From: a virus
Length of the DNA: 64,000 bases
Strand: one strand, 5' to 3'
Virus record (IMG/VR): IMGVR_UViG_3300030329_005082
Span: 26,652-90,651 of that record
This document shows, piece by piece, positions 24,648 through 32,937 of the stretch. How positions within the stretch are numbered: position 1 is the first letter of the stretch; the number at the start of each line of letters is the position of its first letter. Made by a program: the position numbers and the translations under genes. The notes under the pieces were generated by a model that saw only the letters and a program-made list of their open reading frames with translations, was not told the DNA's origin and ran no database searches.

Positions 24648-27565
24648 CAGCTACCACTCTTCTTGTTTTTCATGCGATGTTGAAACACAGCATCTACTGT
24701 AGTTGAGTAACCCTGGTTGGTTATTTTATTAGAAGACCGGACAACCCTGTAGTATCCCCCAAGTGCCAGTACTTCGTTTGCCATAGCCCCAAGAGCAGCG
24801 CGACTATCAACGCAGATTAAGTCGCCATTTTTGTGCAGTGTGTTCCCAACCATATCTAGCGAAACATTCTGTGGCAAAATTAAAGCATTTGGATACCGAT
24901 TAGGGCGATTGATTTCTTCAATTTGTAAAGCCTGAAATTGGGGCGTATCTTGTTTGGAAAAATTAAAGTTCTTGGCAATGCCCCTGTCTGCCCCGAGAGC
25001 GTAATGAAAGATTCCAGCCTTTTCATCTTTAACTCGGTCACCTGTGAAATCAGTCACGACCTGCCGGGCAAACAAAACATAATAACTCAATACAGGTTTG
25101 TCTGAAGAGATTATTTGATTGAAAAGATTTTTCTGTATATCTGGGAAGTCTTTCTTTGTCAACAACAGTAAATCTGGATCTTTTTCTGGCTTTATTTCTT
25201 CCTGCGTCATATACAAGGTGTAATCAAATGAGATCCTCATCTTGTATTCACTCTGATTATTTAGAAGCATAGTTATAGCTCTCAAAAACTGGTCAAAAAA
25301 CAAGCGAAATGGGTACTCGTCGCGATCTTTATCTACCATATTGTCAAACAAAAACTGAACCAGATAATCCAGAGCAATAGGAATATCGTAGATTGGCTCA
25401 TGATGGTTAATCCAAGGGTCCGCGTTGCCTTCTGTTATACCCACAAGTCTGGGAGTAAAAGTCCCAAAGATTAACTTAATGTCTTCTCTCATTTCTGCAT
25501 TTTGCATAGCAGCAGCAATAATATCACCAAAAAGAACAAAAGGTATTGCCATATACTCTGGCTTCACTTGGGCCATCTCATCTTCTGTTTTCTCGCCGCG
25601 AGTGAATGTTCTACCAAGGGGGCTCCCATCCTCACTTTTCATGAATTTAGCGCGGTCTTCAGGTGTCATTTCTGCCAGTTTTTTTAGCCGGTCCTTCGCA
25701 TCTTTTTTAGCTCTCGCACCTGATCCGCCAACCTTTACGGTAACTTGATCATCTGCGCCCTTCGTGGCATGAGCCACATAAACGCGCGAGCCACGACCAG
25801 TGCCGCCGATGAGATTATTGATAAGGGATGCGTACCTTTTGACTCGCAGTTCTTTTTTAGCCCTGCTATATGCTTTTTCCACAGATTCTGCATAAGAATC
25901 CAACTTTTCTAAACCTTCTTGTTGTCCCTTTTCGCTAACATTGCTTCCATAAGATTCTTGCAGAACTGCAAACTCCCTCTTTCTTGCGATATAATCCGAC
26001 TCTCGCTTGAGCCTATCTAAGCGCACAGGTATTTTACCTGACTCCGAGAGCAGAACTTTGCCATATTCATCATTAGTCATTTGATGATAAAGGTAACCGT
26101 TGGGGTCTATTTTCCTTTGTCCCAGATCCTTATCTAAGCCGTCGGCAAAAATCAGAACCTGTTGACTGTTTAAGTTGCCTTGGGAAAAATTATTTTCACC
26201 TAGAATATCAGCCTCTACAGAGCTAAGATAATTATCAGAAGAACCCACGTAGTCTAAAGAAAGCGTCACCGGTCCTTCCTGGGAAAAGTTTACATCATAA
26301 TTTGTCAAGTTAAGAAGTATGACTTTCTGTGTGGCTTGGACGCCCTCCTTGAAGCTTTTAAATTTTTTGGGACCACCGAACAGTCTCTCTAGATCTTTCT
26401 GGTTGCCTTTTGGGATTGACCACCCGACTACAACCTTGAGTTGCTTAAAATCATCTGTTACTTTATCATTTTTTGCTTTTTGTGGACTTTTGCCAGGAAG
26501 AAGAACTCCGGAATCTTCTGTTTCTTTAATCTTTTTTTCAAGATACTTCATGCGTGCGGATATTCCTCCGCGGTCAGTACCCGTCGTACTTGGGTCGGCA
26601 GAGTTGTGTTTTCCGTTGGTAAAAATAAAATTTAAATATTCCTTATTTATAAGCTCAGTTAATGTGCCAAAGTATAATTCTAGTTTTGCCTTGATAATTT
26701 TATCGCCTTCATGCTTGTTGTGATAATCCCATGTAAAGCTTTTTATCCCAACTTCAGAACCCTTGCTGAAAAGCTTATTTGTCTTGTCGTCGTCTGGGTC
26801 ATATATAGTATGCCCGCGGCGGGCAGCGGCTAAGTCTTTGATTTTCTTCTCGCTAGCAAAATCACTAAAATACACCTCTTTTTGAAGTGGTCTGCCGGTT
26901 TTCTTGTCCTTGTTTTTTGAGACAATAAAAAATCTCAACAAAGGCATTAGGGAAGATAATTGTGCCGGCGTTGCGTGTAGAAATGCTGACATATTTGTTG
27001 GCTGTAGAAGCTCTAGCACACCTTGCGGGGGCATTTGCGCCGCTGGAATAATATACTTATTCCTTTCTTCTAGGAGTTTTTTGTAGAGATCTCCGGACAC
27101 ATTGCCAAACCCACGGGTGATGGCTGCTGAGGTTATAGAGGTCGCGAGCCTGATTTTACGCATATTCGCGATGAGGACTTCTTGTCCCGTTTGGCGAACA
27201 TCTGCTTTGCCGGCGGCAATTCGCGCGGCTTCGGCGGCTTCTTCGCGGGCCTTTTGTGCCCTGGCTGAGCCCTTCCTCAAATCGTCTTGTTCTATAAAGT
27301 CTTGCGCTGCTTTATAATTTGGAGTTGGCTGTGACTCGCCTTCGCGAGAGAGTCCAGCCTGCCAGGCGTTCTCACGAATGTATTTTTCCGCCTGCTCTCT
27401 AGTTTCAAACTCAACTGTTTGATGCGTGAAGGGCGATTCGTGTACCTCGGCTGGCAAACCCCTAGCTCTGCGGTTTGCAGCATCAGCTTCGCTCCTCGCC
27501 GCTTTCGCTCGCTCGACAAGGTCCTGATATGGATCCGGCTCGTTACCAATAGGCGTATCACTCAT
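24647..27565 (-). CDS. Large baseplate or hub-like structural protein
   Basis: 972 residues. The N-terminal ~140 residues are charged and Ala-rich (likely coiled coil), then a long mixed region with several Lys-rich loops, ending in a compact C-terminal domain (FHYALGADRGIAKNFNFSK, ... GYYRVVRSSNKI). Its size and position between the gp53-like and tube-initiator-like genes favour a baseplate hub or wedge protein. No lysozyme active-site motif is seen. Confidence 0.55.
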   Translation of the reverse strand: MSDTPIGNEPDPYQDLVERAKAARSEADAANRRARGLPAEVHESPFTHQTVEFETREQAEKYIRENAWQAGLSREGESQPTPNYKAAQDFIEQDDLRKGSARAQKAREEAAEAARIAAGKADVRQTGQEVLIANMRKIRLATSITSAAITRGFGNVSGDLYKKLLEERNKYIIPAAQMPPQGVLELLQPTNMSAFLHATPAQLSSLMPLLRFFIVSKNKDKKTGRPLQKEVYFSDFASEKKIKDLAAARRGHTIYDPDDDKTNKLFSKGSEVGIKSFTWDYHNKHEGDKIIKAKLELYFGTLTELINKEYLNFIFTNGKHNSADPSTTGTDRGGISARMKYLEKKIKETEDSGVLLPGKSPQKAKNDKVTDDFKQLKVVVGWSIPKGNQKDLERLFGGPKKFKSFKEGVQATQKVILLNLTNYDVNFSQEGPVTLSLDYVGSSDNYLSSVEADILGENNFSQGNLNSQQVLIFADGLDKDLGQRKIDPNGYLYHQMTNDEYGKVLLSESGKIPVRLDRLKRESDYIARKREFAVLQESYGSNVSEKGQQEGLEKLDSYAESVEKAYSRAKKELRVKRYASLINNLIGGTGRGSRVYVAHATKGADDQVTVKVGGSGARAKKDAKDRLKKLAEMTPEDRAKFMKSEDGSPLGRTFTRGEKTEDEMAQVKPEYMAIPFVLFGDIIAAAMQNAEMREDIKLIFGTFTPRLVGITEGNADPWINHHEPIYDIPIALDYLVQFLFDNMVDKDRDEYPFRLFFDQFLRAITMLLNNQSEYKMRISFDYTLYMTQEEIKPEKDPDLLLLTKKDFPDIQKNLFNQIISSDKPVLSYYVLFARQVVTDFTGDRVKDEKAGIFHYALGADRGIAKNFNFSKQDTPQFQALQIEEINRPNRYPNALILPQNVSLDMVGNTLHKNGDLICVDSRAALGAMANEVLALGGYYRVVRSSNKITNQGYSTTVDAVFQHRMKNKKSGS

Positions 27566-27903
27566 CAGAAGAACACCAATACATCTTGAAGGGGAAGTGG
27601 CACATAATAGATGTCACCTACTTTAAACTCTGCTTCCGAACCCTTTTTGTTATACCATGCAATGACCCACCAATAATCGGGTGAACCATAATATTCATTA
27701 GAGACATTATAAAGTTTGTCTGTTGCCTTCCAAACCTCTGTGACATTGGTAAGGTCAGCCATGTAATCATTTGAGGGATACCTAAACTGGGGAGATTCAT
27801 ATTGGTAAGTTTCCCTAATGCCCCTTCTGCGGAAGAATACATTTCTGTAGTTAGGGTCTTCATTTTTGAATATTCTTCTGCCGGCGTATCGTGAATATGT
27901 CAT
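27565..27903 (-). CDS. Baseplate wedge-like protein with LysM-like C terminus (gp53-like)
   Basis: 112 residues. After an N-terminal arm, TDKLYNVSNEYYGSPDYWWVIAWYNK followed by FKVGDIYYVPLPLQDVLVFF fits a LysM-like fold, as in T4 gp53, where it serves protein contacts in the wedge rather than peptidoglycan binding. Placed between the tube-initiator-like and hub-like genes. Confidence 0.65.
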   Translation of the reverse strand: MTYSRYAGRRIFKNEDPNYRNVFFRRRGIRETYQYESPQFRYPSNDYMADLTNVTEVWKATDKLYNVSNEYYGSPDYWWVIAWYNKKGSEAEFKVGDIYYVPLPLQDVLVFF

Positions 27904-27908
27904 GTTGT

Positions 27909-28778
27909 TTAATCCTTTTTATTGCCCAGAATTCGGGATGCATCGGCTTCGGCGGGGCTATTTGGGTCTGTTTTCTTGAACCCCGTTAGCTCGCCAGTCT
28001 CCTTGTCGCGATAGAGGCCATCGGGATCACGGTTCTTGATGCGTGTCTTGGTGGAGGCAAGTTTTCCCTCGTCGGACCTTTCCGTGCTATAGGGAAAGGT
28101 CAGCTCATTTATCCTCCCAGAGTTATAAGCAAATTTGTTACCCTCTTTGCCAACTTGGCGATATCCTAATTCGTGCTCATGTAGGACAGTAAATTCAAAG
28201 TTAAGCCTATACGTTTTTGGGTAATACTCATTCCATTGAGGATTTCTTGTCCTGCCTTTACTGTCGGGCTCAAGTTCGCTGCTAAATGCCCCACGGCGGT
28301 TAAACATTCCGTATTCAACCGCAGGATCAAAAGTAAAGCCGTTCACATATCCCAGCAGTCCGCGACCAGTTTTAGCATTCCTGATCAGGTTCCCAAAACT
28401 TACTCGCATTAGCGGACCTTGGTTGATGACCGTTGCTCCGCCACTGCCCTTGCCGGGATTATCATAAAGAGGATACAAGAAACTCATAAGCTTGTTGGCT
28501 TTGGCTAGGTTTTCTTCAGCATGTTCAAAAGAATCTGCGGGAACCCACCATGCTACAGATAATGACCTCTTTGTGTTCATGAATGTTGAAATAGGATCCA
28601 TGCGCCCGTAAACATCTTCAGCGTTCCACTGTGAGGAAAAGTTATCACTGAACAAGTCTATGAATGCCGGGAATACCACCATCTCTCCTGTGGGCACATG
28701 CTTAATCGTTAGATCCTCGCCGCGCTCTTTAAACTGGTGCCTAGAACCTTCTGAGTATATGTTTGGATTAAACGGCAT
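27909..28778 (-). CDS. Probable baseplate tube-initiation protein (gp48/gp54-like)
   Basis: 289 residues. The N-terminal FNPNIYSEGSRHQFKERGED and the beta-rich body resemble baseplate caps that nucleate tube assembly in T4-like phages; the location directly beside the tape measure is as expected. Assignment rests on position and general pattern, not a diagnostic motif. Confidence 0.5.
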   Translation of the reverse strand: MPFNPNIYSEGSRHQFKERGEDLTIKHVPTGEMVVFPAFIDLFSDNFSSQWNAEDVYGRMDPISTFMNTKRSLSVAWWVPADSFEHAEENLAKANKLMSFLYPLYDNPGKGSGGATVINQGPLMRVSFGNLIRNAKTGRGLLGYVNGFTFDPAVEYGMFNRRGAFSSELEPDSKGRTRNPQWNEYYPKTYRLNFEFTVLHEHELGYRQVGKEGNKFAYNSGRINELTFPYSTERSDEGKLASTKTRIKNRDPDGLYRDKETGELTGFKKTDPNSPAEADASRILGNKKD

Positions 28779-28802
28779 TATTCATCTCCTGCTCTTTTTC
28801 GC

Positions 28803-30803
28803 CTACGCTGGGGAGGCTCCTTGAAGAACCACTTTCCCGAGCTTCTCCCCGTCCACCTCCATGGTAGCTTGAACTGGACGGTTAGCTAGTGCCAAGACAG
28901 CGTTGCTAAGTTTGTCAAACTTTCGCTCTAGACTCCCCGCAGAGCTACCTTTGCTAGCGGTAACTGTATCCATGTGACTTGTTATAATTGGGCGCTGACC
29001 GGCACGAGCAATCAAGGTCGGCTGTCCAGATGGGAGTGTTTTATCTTGCACCAATTCTGGGATTTCGCGACCGACGCCATAACCAGCCATAAAACCACCA
29101 GCACCTGTCAAAAATGCCAGTGGTCCGCCTGCCAAACCAGCAGCGCCGGCAACAGCAGCGGTGGAGGCCCCAGCAGCAGTACCGGCCATAAGGCGCTTTT
29201 GGGCTGCCCATTGCTCTTTGTCATCAGCCATAAACCCCATTGCCTGAAGGACATCTTTTATAATCAGAAAGGGTATAAGGATCTTTTTCGCAAACCAGGC
29301 CAACTTTGACATAAAACTACCAGCAACTCCTAACATTTTTGCGAACCTCATGGCTGCTCCTGCCATCACAATCACATAGCTAGCCATTTTCCCAAGTGGG
29401 CTAGCTATAAGCCAGTTAATAGCTTCAGCTATAGCGCCAAATGTTTCTATCATTCCGTTGAGCCAAGGCGATATATTGATAAACAATTGTTCCCAAGCCT
29501 CACTGAATTTATCTACGGCTGTTGTATATTTTTGAATTCTATCTTGGTTGTTCGCTTGTTCTCTTTGGAATTTACGCATTTCCATCGGATCGCCCAAAAG
29601 TCGCTCAGCAGTCAAAACATCTGTCTTGAGAATTTCTGCAACCATTTGCTTCTGGCGGCGTCCCATATCTTTCATGTGGATTCCGCGCATATCAAATTCT
29701 GCCCGGAGAATCTTCAATCGCTCCTCTGAGGAAGCTGCCATTAGTTCTACAGAGTTAACCTGAAGTCCTAATTGTGCATTTAGCTTGCCGGCAACATCGG
29801 CGGATCCTTCAAAGGTATCAAACAATTCAGAGATATCAAATGCCTGTCTGGTGGTTAGCCCCAAAGTTCGTGCTTGTTGGTTCAATTTTGTAAAGACCCG
29901 GACACCATCAGTGCCAAATCTCGCCATTTGCGGACCCAGGTCCTTAAAGTCATTCACAACTGCCGACAAGGGCTGCCCCGTTCTAATGGCTAGATTTTCA
30001 AATTCTGCCATGGCTGCGAGTGCGCCTGAACGAGTCAGTCCGAAACCCTCATTAAGTTGGTCTAGGGCTTCGGAAAACGCTCCAGCGTCCACGCCCAGCT
30101 TGCTAAAACGACCAGCAAGGGCATTGGTTTCTGCCCGCGCAGTTTTACTCAAAGCTGCATACATTTTAAATCCAACACTGAGGGATCCTACAACTTTCTC
30201 GCTTTCGGAAAGTGACAGAAACAGTCCATTTTGACTGTCAGCCAAATCATACACATCTTGACGTAAAGCAGTTGTAAAGCCAGTCTGCTTAGCTAGGCTG
30301 ATATTTAGGGCATCTAGTCCTTTGGCTGCTGAACGGGTGCCTTTAGTTATTGACTTGCCCAGTTCGGCGAAAGCATCAGAGTAATCTGTAACACCTTCTT
30401 CGTTTATTTTTATCTGCTTGATAAAATCTACATTTGCGCCAGTAAACTCCCTAATACCGTCAGAGACAGCCTTGGTTCGTTGATTAAGTTTGTCTTGGGC
30501 CTCTGCGAGTTCTATAAGCTTTTTGGTCGCTTCATCAATCTCATTATGAAACGACTCTAGTGCTTGTTGATCAGCTTCGGATAAATCAATGCCGGCTTTT
30601 TGAAGAGCCTGTTGCTCTCTTTTGAGGTCAAGGTATGCCTTGAGATCTCCATTTAGCTTTGCCTGGAGATTGAGGCGGTCCCTGTGTGCATTGTTGGATC
30701 TATTCTGCAAATCGGCTTGCTCTTTCAGGAGCCGATTAAGTTGTGCTATCTGATCTGCATTTGCATTATTGTTATTGTTATTGTTATTGTTTTCGTTAGT
30801 CAT
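28803..30803 (-). CDS. Tail tape measure protein
   Basis: 666 residues. Long helical, Ala/Leu/Gln-rich coiled coil through residues ~15-450, hydrophobic segments around 455-510 and an Ala/Gly-rich hydrophobic stretch ~545-575, as usual in tape measures. It begins with an N-terminal run of asparagines encoded by a repeated AAC/AAT tract. It follows the tail assembly chaperone genes, the standard order. By the usual 1.5 angstrom per residue rule this would imply a tail near 100 nm. Confidence 0.85.
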   Translation of the reverse strand: MTNENNNNNNNNNANADQIAQLNRLLKEQADLQNRSNNAHRDRLNLQAKLNGDLKAYLDLKREQQALQKAGIDLSEADQQALESFHNEIDEATKKLIELAEAQDKLNQRTKAVSDGIREFTGANVDFIKQIKINEEGVTDYSDAFAELGKSITKGTRSAAKGLDALNISLAKQTGFTTALRQDVYDLADSQNGLFLSLSESEKVVGSLSVGFKMYAALSKTARAETNALAGRFSKLGVDAGAFSEALDQLNEGFGLTRSGALAAMAEFENLAIRTGQPLSAVVNDFKDLGPQMARFGTDGVRVFTKLNQQARTLGLTTRQAFDISELFDTFEGSADVAGKLNAQLGLQVNSVELMAASSEERLKILRAEFDMRGIHMKDMGRRQKQMVAEILKTDVLTAERLLGDPMEMRKFQREQANNQDRIQKYTTAVDKFSEAWEQLFINISPWLNGMIETFGAIAEAINWLIASPLGKMASYVIVMAGAAMRFAKMLGVAGSFMSKLAWFAKKILIPFLIIKDVLQAMGFMADDKEQWAAQKRLMAGTAAGASTAAVAGAAGLAGGPLAFLTGAGGFMAGYGVGREIPELVQDKTLPSGQPTLIARAGQRPIITSHMDTVTASKGSSAGSLERKFDKLSNAVLALANRPVQATMEVDGEKLGKVVLQGASPA

Positions 30804-30808
30804 CTAAC

Positions 30809-31138
30809 CTACCCCTTGATAGGCCAGTTGATGCCGGCTTCTCTCTCAAATCTCTTGATAGCAATCTCAAGCTTTGCTTTTTGATTATAAGTCATTGGAT
30901 CATCTAGTCCGTACTTCTTAATGAAGTCTAGGTACTTTTTTTCATTCACCAAAGCATCAGTAAATCTTTCTACTTCTATTCTGTTGCCTTTGACCCTGAC
31001 AGGGACTCTTCGTCCTTTAAACATTTTGCTCAAAAGGTACTCAATCCACGCAGCAAAAACGTGGAGAATATTTTCGTTTAGCTCATCACCCCGAAATTGG
31101 GTAAGGTCTAAGACGTCGTTTTCAAAATCTATTTGCAC
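30809..31138 (-). CDS. Hypothetical tail-module protein, GTG start
   Basis: 109 residues from GTG 31138, which has AGGAG 9 bases upstream. Helical, with a basic central segment (KMFKGRRVPVRVKGNRIEVERF). Lies between the tail chaperone and the tape measure, so probably a tail assembly factor. No family recognised. Confidence 0.6.
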   Translation of the reverse strand: MQIDFENDVLDLTQFRGDELNENILHVFAAWIEYLLSKMFKGRRVPVRVKGNRIEVERFTDALVNEKKYLDFIKKYGLDDPMTYNQKAKLEIAIKRFEREAGINWPIKG

Positions 31139-31189
31139 TTGCCAATACTCCTAGTCCTATGTTTACTAAGTAGTTTCGTAAACCAATTC

Positions 31190-31465
31190 TTACGGAGTAT
31201 AGGTTCGCCCTCGTCCCTTGGAAGCAGTAGCGTTTGATTTAATTGAATCGGATTCTTTATTTTTTTGCTCTACAAGACGGTTCAAAAACCAAATACGAAC
31301 ACTTACTGGCAAGTTGTATGATTCAAAGAAACTCCAGCCGCCATGATACTTTAGTTGAAAGATCTGCTCGTAAACACTTTCTATATATTCATCATTTAGG
31401 CCAAAAAAAGTCCGCAGAGAGCGGAACCTCCATGTCCGCCGTGTGTCCGCAATTGGTGCAGACAT
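31190..31465 (-). CDS. Tail/baseplate assembly chaperone, second frame (possibly made by frameshifting)
   Basis: Up to 91 residues if started at ATG 31465, but that start has only a weak ribosome site and lies 74 bases inside the preceding gene. The conserved-looking part begins at FFGLNDEYIESVYEQIFQL and continues GGWSFFESYNLP...IWFLNRLVE, typical of small phage tail chaperone C-terminal parts. It may be expressed by a frameshift at a seven-T run at the end of the gp26-like gene instead of from its own start. Confidence 0.6.
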   Translation of the reverse strand: MSAPIADTRRTWRFRSLRTFFGLNDEYIESVYEQIFQLKYHGGWSFFESYNLPVSVRIWFLNRLVEQKNKESDSIKSNATASKGRGRTYTP

Positions 31466-32276
31466 ACTCTTGTGTCATATCAATGTTAGGAACACACTCT
31501 GAATAAGCTGCCCTCAAAACTCGCGCATCTTTAGCCGGAACTGCCTGAATGAACGCCTCTATCACCAAGGGCGAATCATTGCCGTTCACGCTGACAATGT
31601 AGCTTCGGAACATATCCGTCATTGTCCCTGTTGCTAGCTTCTTTTTCTGCTTTCTGGTGGCTTCTTTGTAAAGGCGAACCTCATCTTCTCCCGATAGCAT
31701 ACGACACTCTACTTGGGCGTTTGTCATTGGCAACGTAATAACCAAGGTGCCGCCACTTGTCAATGTAACATTGTGAGAGTCCATATTCTCTGTAAAAGGA
31801 GTAATATTAGGGTCGCTGATATCAAATGAAAACTCATCCGTCTGCCCGCAGCCGGGACATGTCACATTGGTCTCGTAATCTGCCCCATATCCTGTTCTTC
31901 GTGCTGCCACCAGTAGGGCATTTTTATCACCGATCAACAAGGACCCGATGCGAACATCCTTATCAACAACTAAATTCTGAAGCATCCTGTCCAAAGCGAC
32001 TCCTTCTTTTAGAAGGGCTCGGGAAGTGAGGATATCCTCCTCCTTGGCTGTCATGAACTTGATCTCTACCGACTCCTTGTTGTGGAGAGGGTGTCCGGGT
32101 TCGTAAAATCTTCCTCCACTGGGCAGTGTTACGAACTCTGTTGGCACAGACCATGAAAATGCTGGTTGTGTATCAGGCGCACCAGCGCCTACTGTTGTTG
32201 CAACAGCAGGAGTTGGTGTATCATCTTGGGGGGTGAAATCTTCAGGAAATCCTGTTCTATTTTCATTACGACTCAT
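31392..32276 (-). CDS. gp26-like baseplate hub/tail assembly protein with zinc ribbon
   Basis: 294 residues. FVTLPSGGRFYEPGHPL, the VEIKFMTAKEEDILTS segment and the central zinc-ribbon pairs CPGC (~150) and CTNC (~276) match the T4 gp26-like baseplate family. Probably a non-virion chaperone for hub assembly. Its 3' end overlaps the next gene and contains TTTTTTT three codons before the stop. Confidence 0.75.
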   Translation of the reverse strand: MSRNENRTGFPEDFTPQDDTPTPAVATTVGAGAPDTQPAFSWSVPTEFVTLPSGGRFYEPGHPLHNKESVEIKFMTAKEEDILTSRALLKEGVALDRMLQNLVVDKDVRIGSLLIGDKNALLVAARRTGYGADYETNVTCPGCGQTDEFSFDISDPNITPFTENMDSHNVTLTSGGTLVITLPMTNAQVECRMLSGEDEVRLYKEATRKQKKKLATGTMTDMFRSYIVSVNGNDSPLVIEAFIQAVPAKDARVLRAAYSECVPNIDMTQEYVCTNCGHTADMEVPLSADFFWPK

Positions 32277-32328
32277 TTGAAACCTTTCTTTTGTCTATTG
32301 TAACGTATGTTTTTGTTTCCGTTTAGAA

Positions 32329-32895
32329 TCAGTCAGCAGCGGCTGTTTGGTCGCGACCGTTTGCCTGCGTCTGAGTAAGTCTTGCCCAGTCATAAGTTAC
32401 TTCTACAGTTACTTCGTTCATGTCGTCGGAAGAGTAGTCCAAACTGCCACCAAAGTCAACAGAAGTAATGAATGGGTTAATAAGTTCCCAACGCTCAATA
32501 ATGTCGCCGTTCTCATCAATCTGATCAATGAACACGGAGCCGATTTGCTCAGCGAATTGCTTCTTACTTAAGCTCAACTTGGAACGGGAAGCAGTGGTTG
32601 GGAACTTGTAGCCAGCAGCACCTAGCACATCAAGGAAAGCATAGGAAAGATCTGGGTCTACAGGGTCTACCAAAGTAATTGAAATTGGATCCCAGGTAAC
32701 TCTACCGGGATATTTGAAAGTGTGATCAACGTACTGGTGCTCAATAGTGCTAACATTTGCCTTTGGCTTGCTAGCGGTTTTGATTGTCCAGACGGGGATA
32801 GCACCCTGTCCAAGTGTGCGACTGCTAAACTTAAGTTCAAACCGAAACCTACGCTTAGGCTCAGTTCTTACGTCGTTCCAAAATAAGCTTGACAT
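32329..32895 (-). CDS. gp19: Tail tube protein (gp19-like)
   Basis: 188 residues, T4 gp19 size class. RFRFELKFSSRTL, the EHQYVDHTFKYPGRVTWDPISITLVDP core and DFGGSLDYSSDDMNEVTVEVTYDWA near the C terminus are typical of myovirus tube proteins (also seen in gp19-like contractile injection tubes). Sits directly after the sheath gene. Confidence 0.92.
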   Translation of the reverse strand: MSSLFWNDVRTEPKRRFRFELKFSSRTLGQGAIPVWTIKTASKPKANVSTIEHQYVDHTFKYPGRVTWDPISITLVDPVDPDLSYAFLDVLGAAGYKFPTTASRSKLSLSKKQFAEQIGSVFIDQIDENGDIIERWELINPFITSVDFGGSLDYSSDDMNEVTVEVTYDWARLTQTQANGRDQTAAAD

Positions 32896-32937
32896 TATTT
32901 ATCATACTCCTCAATAATATAATTAGTCGCCTTCAAA

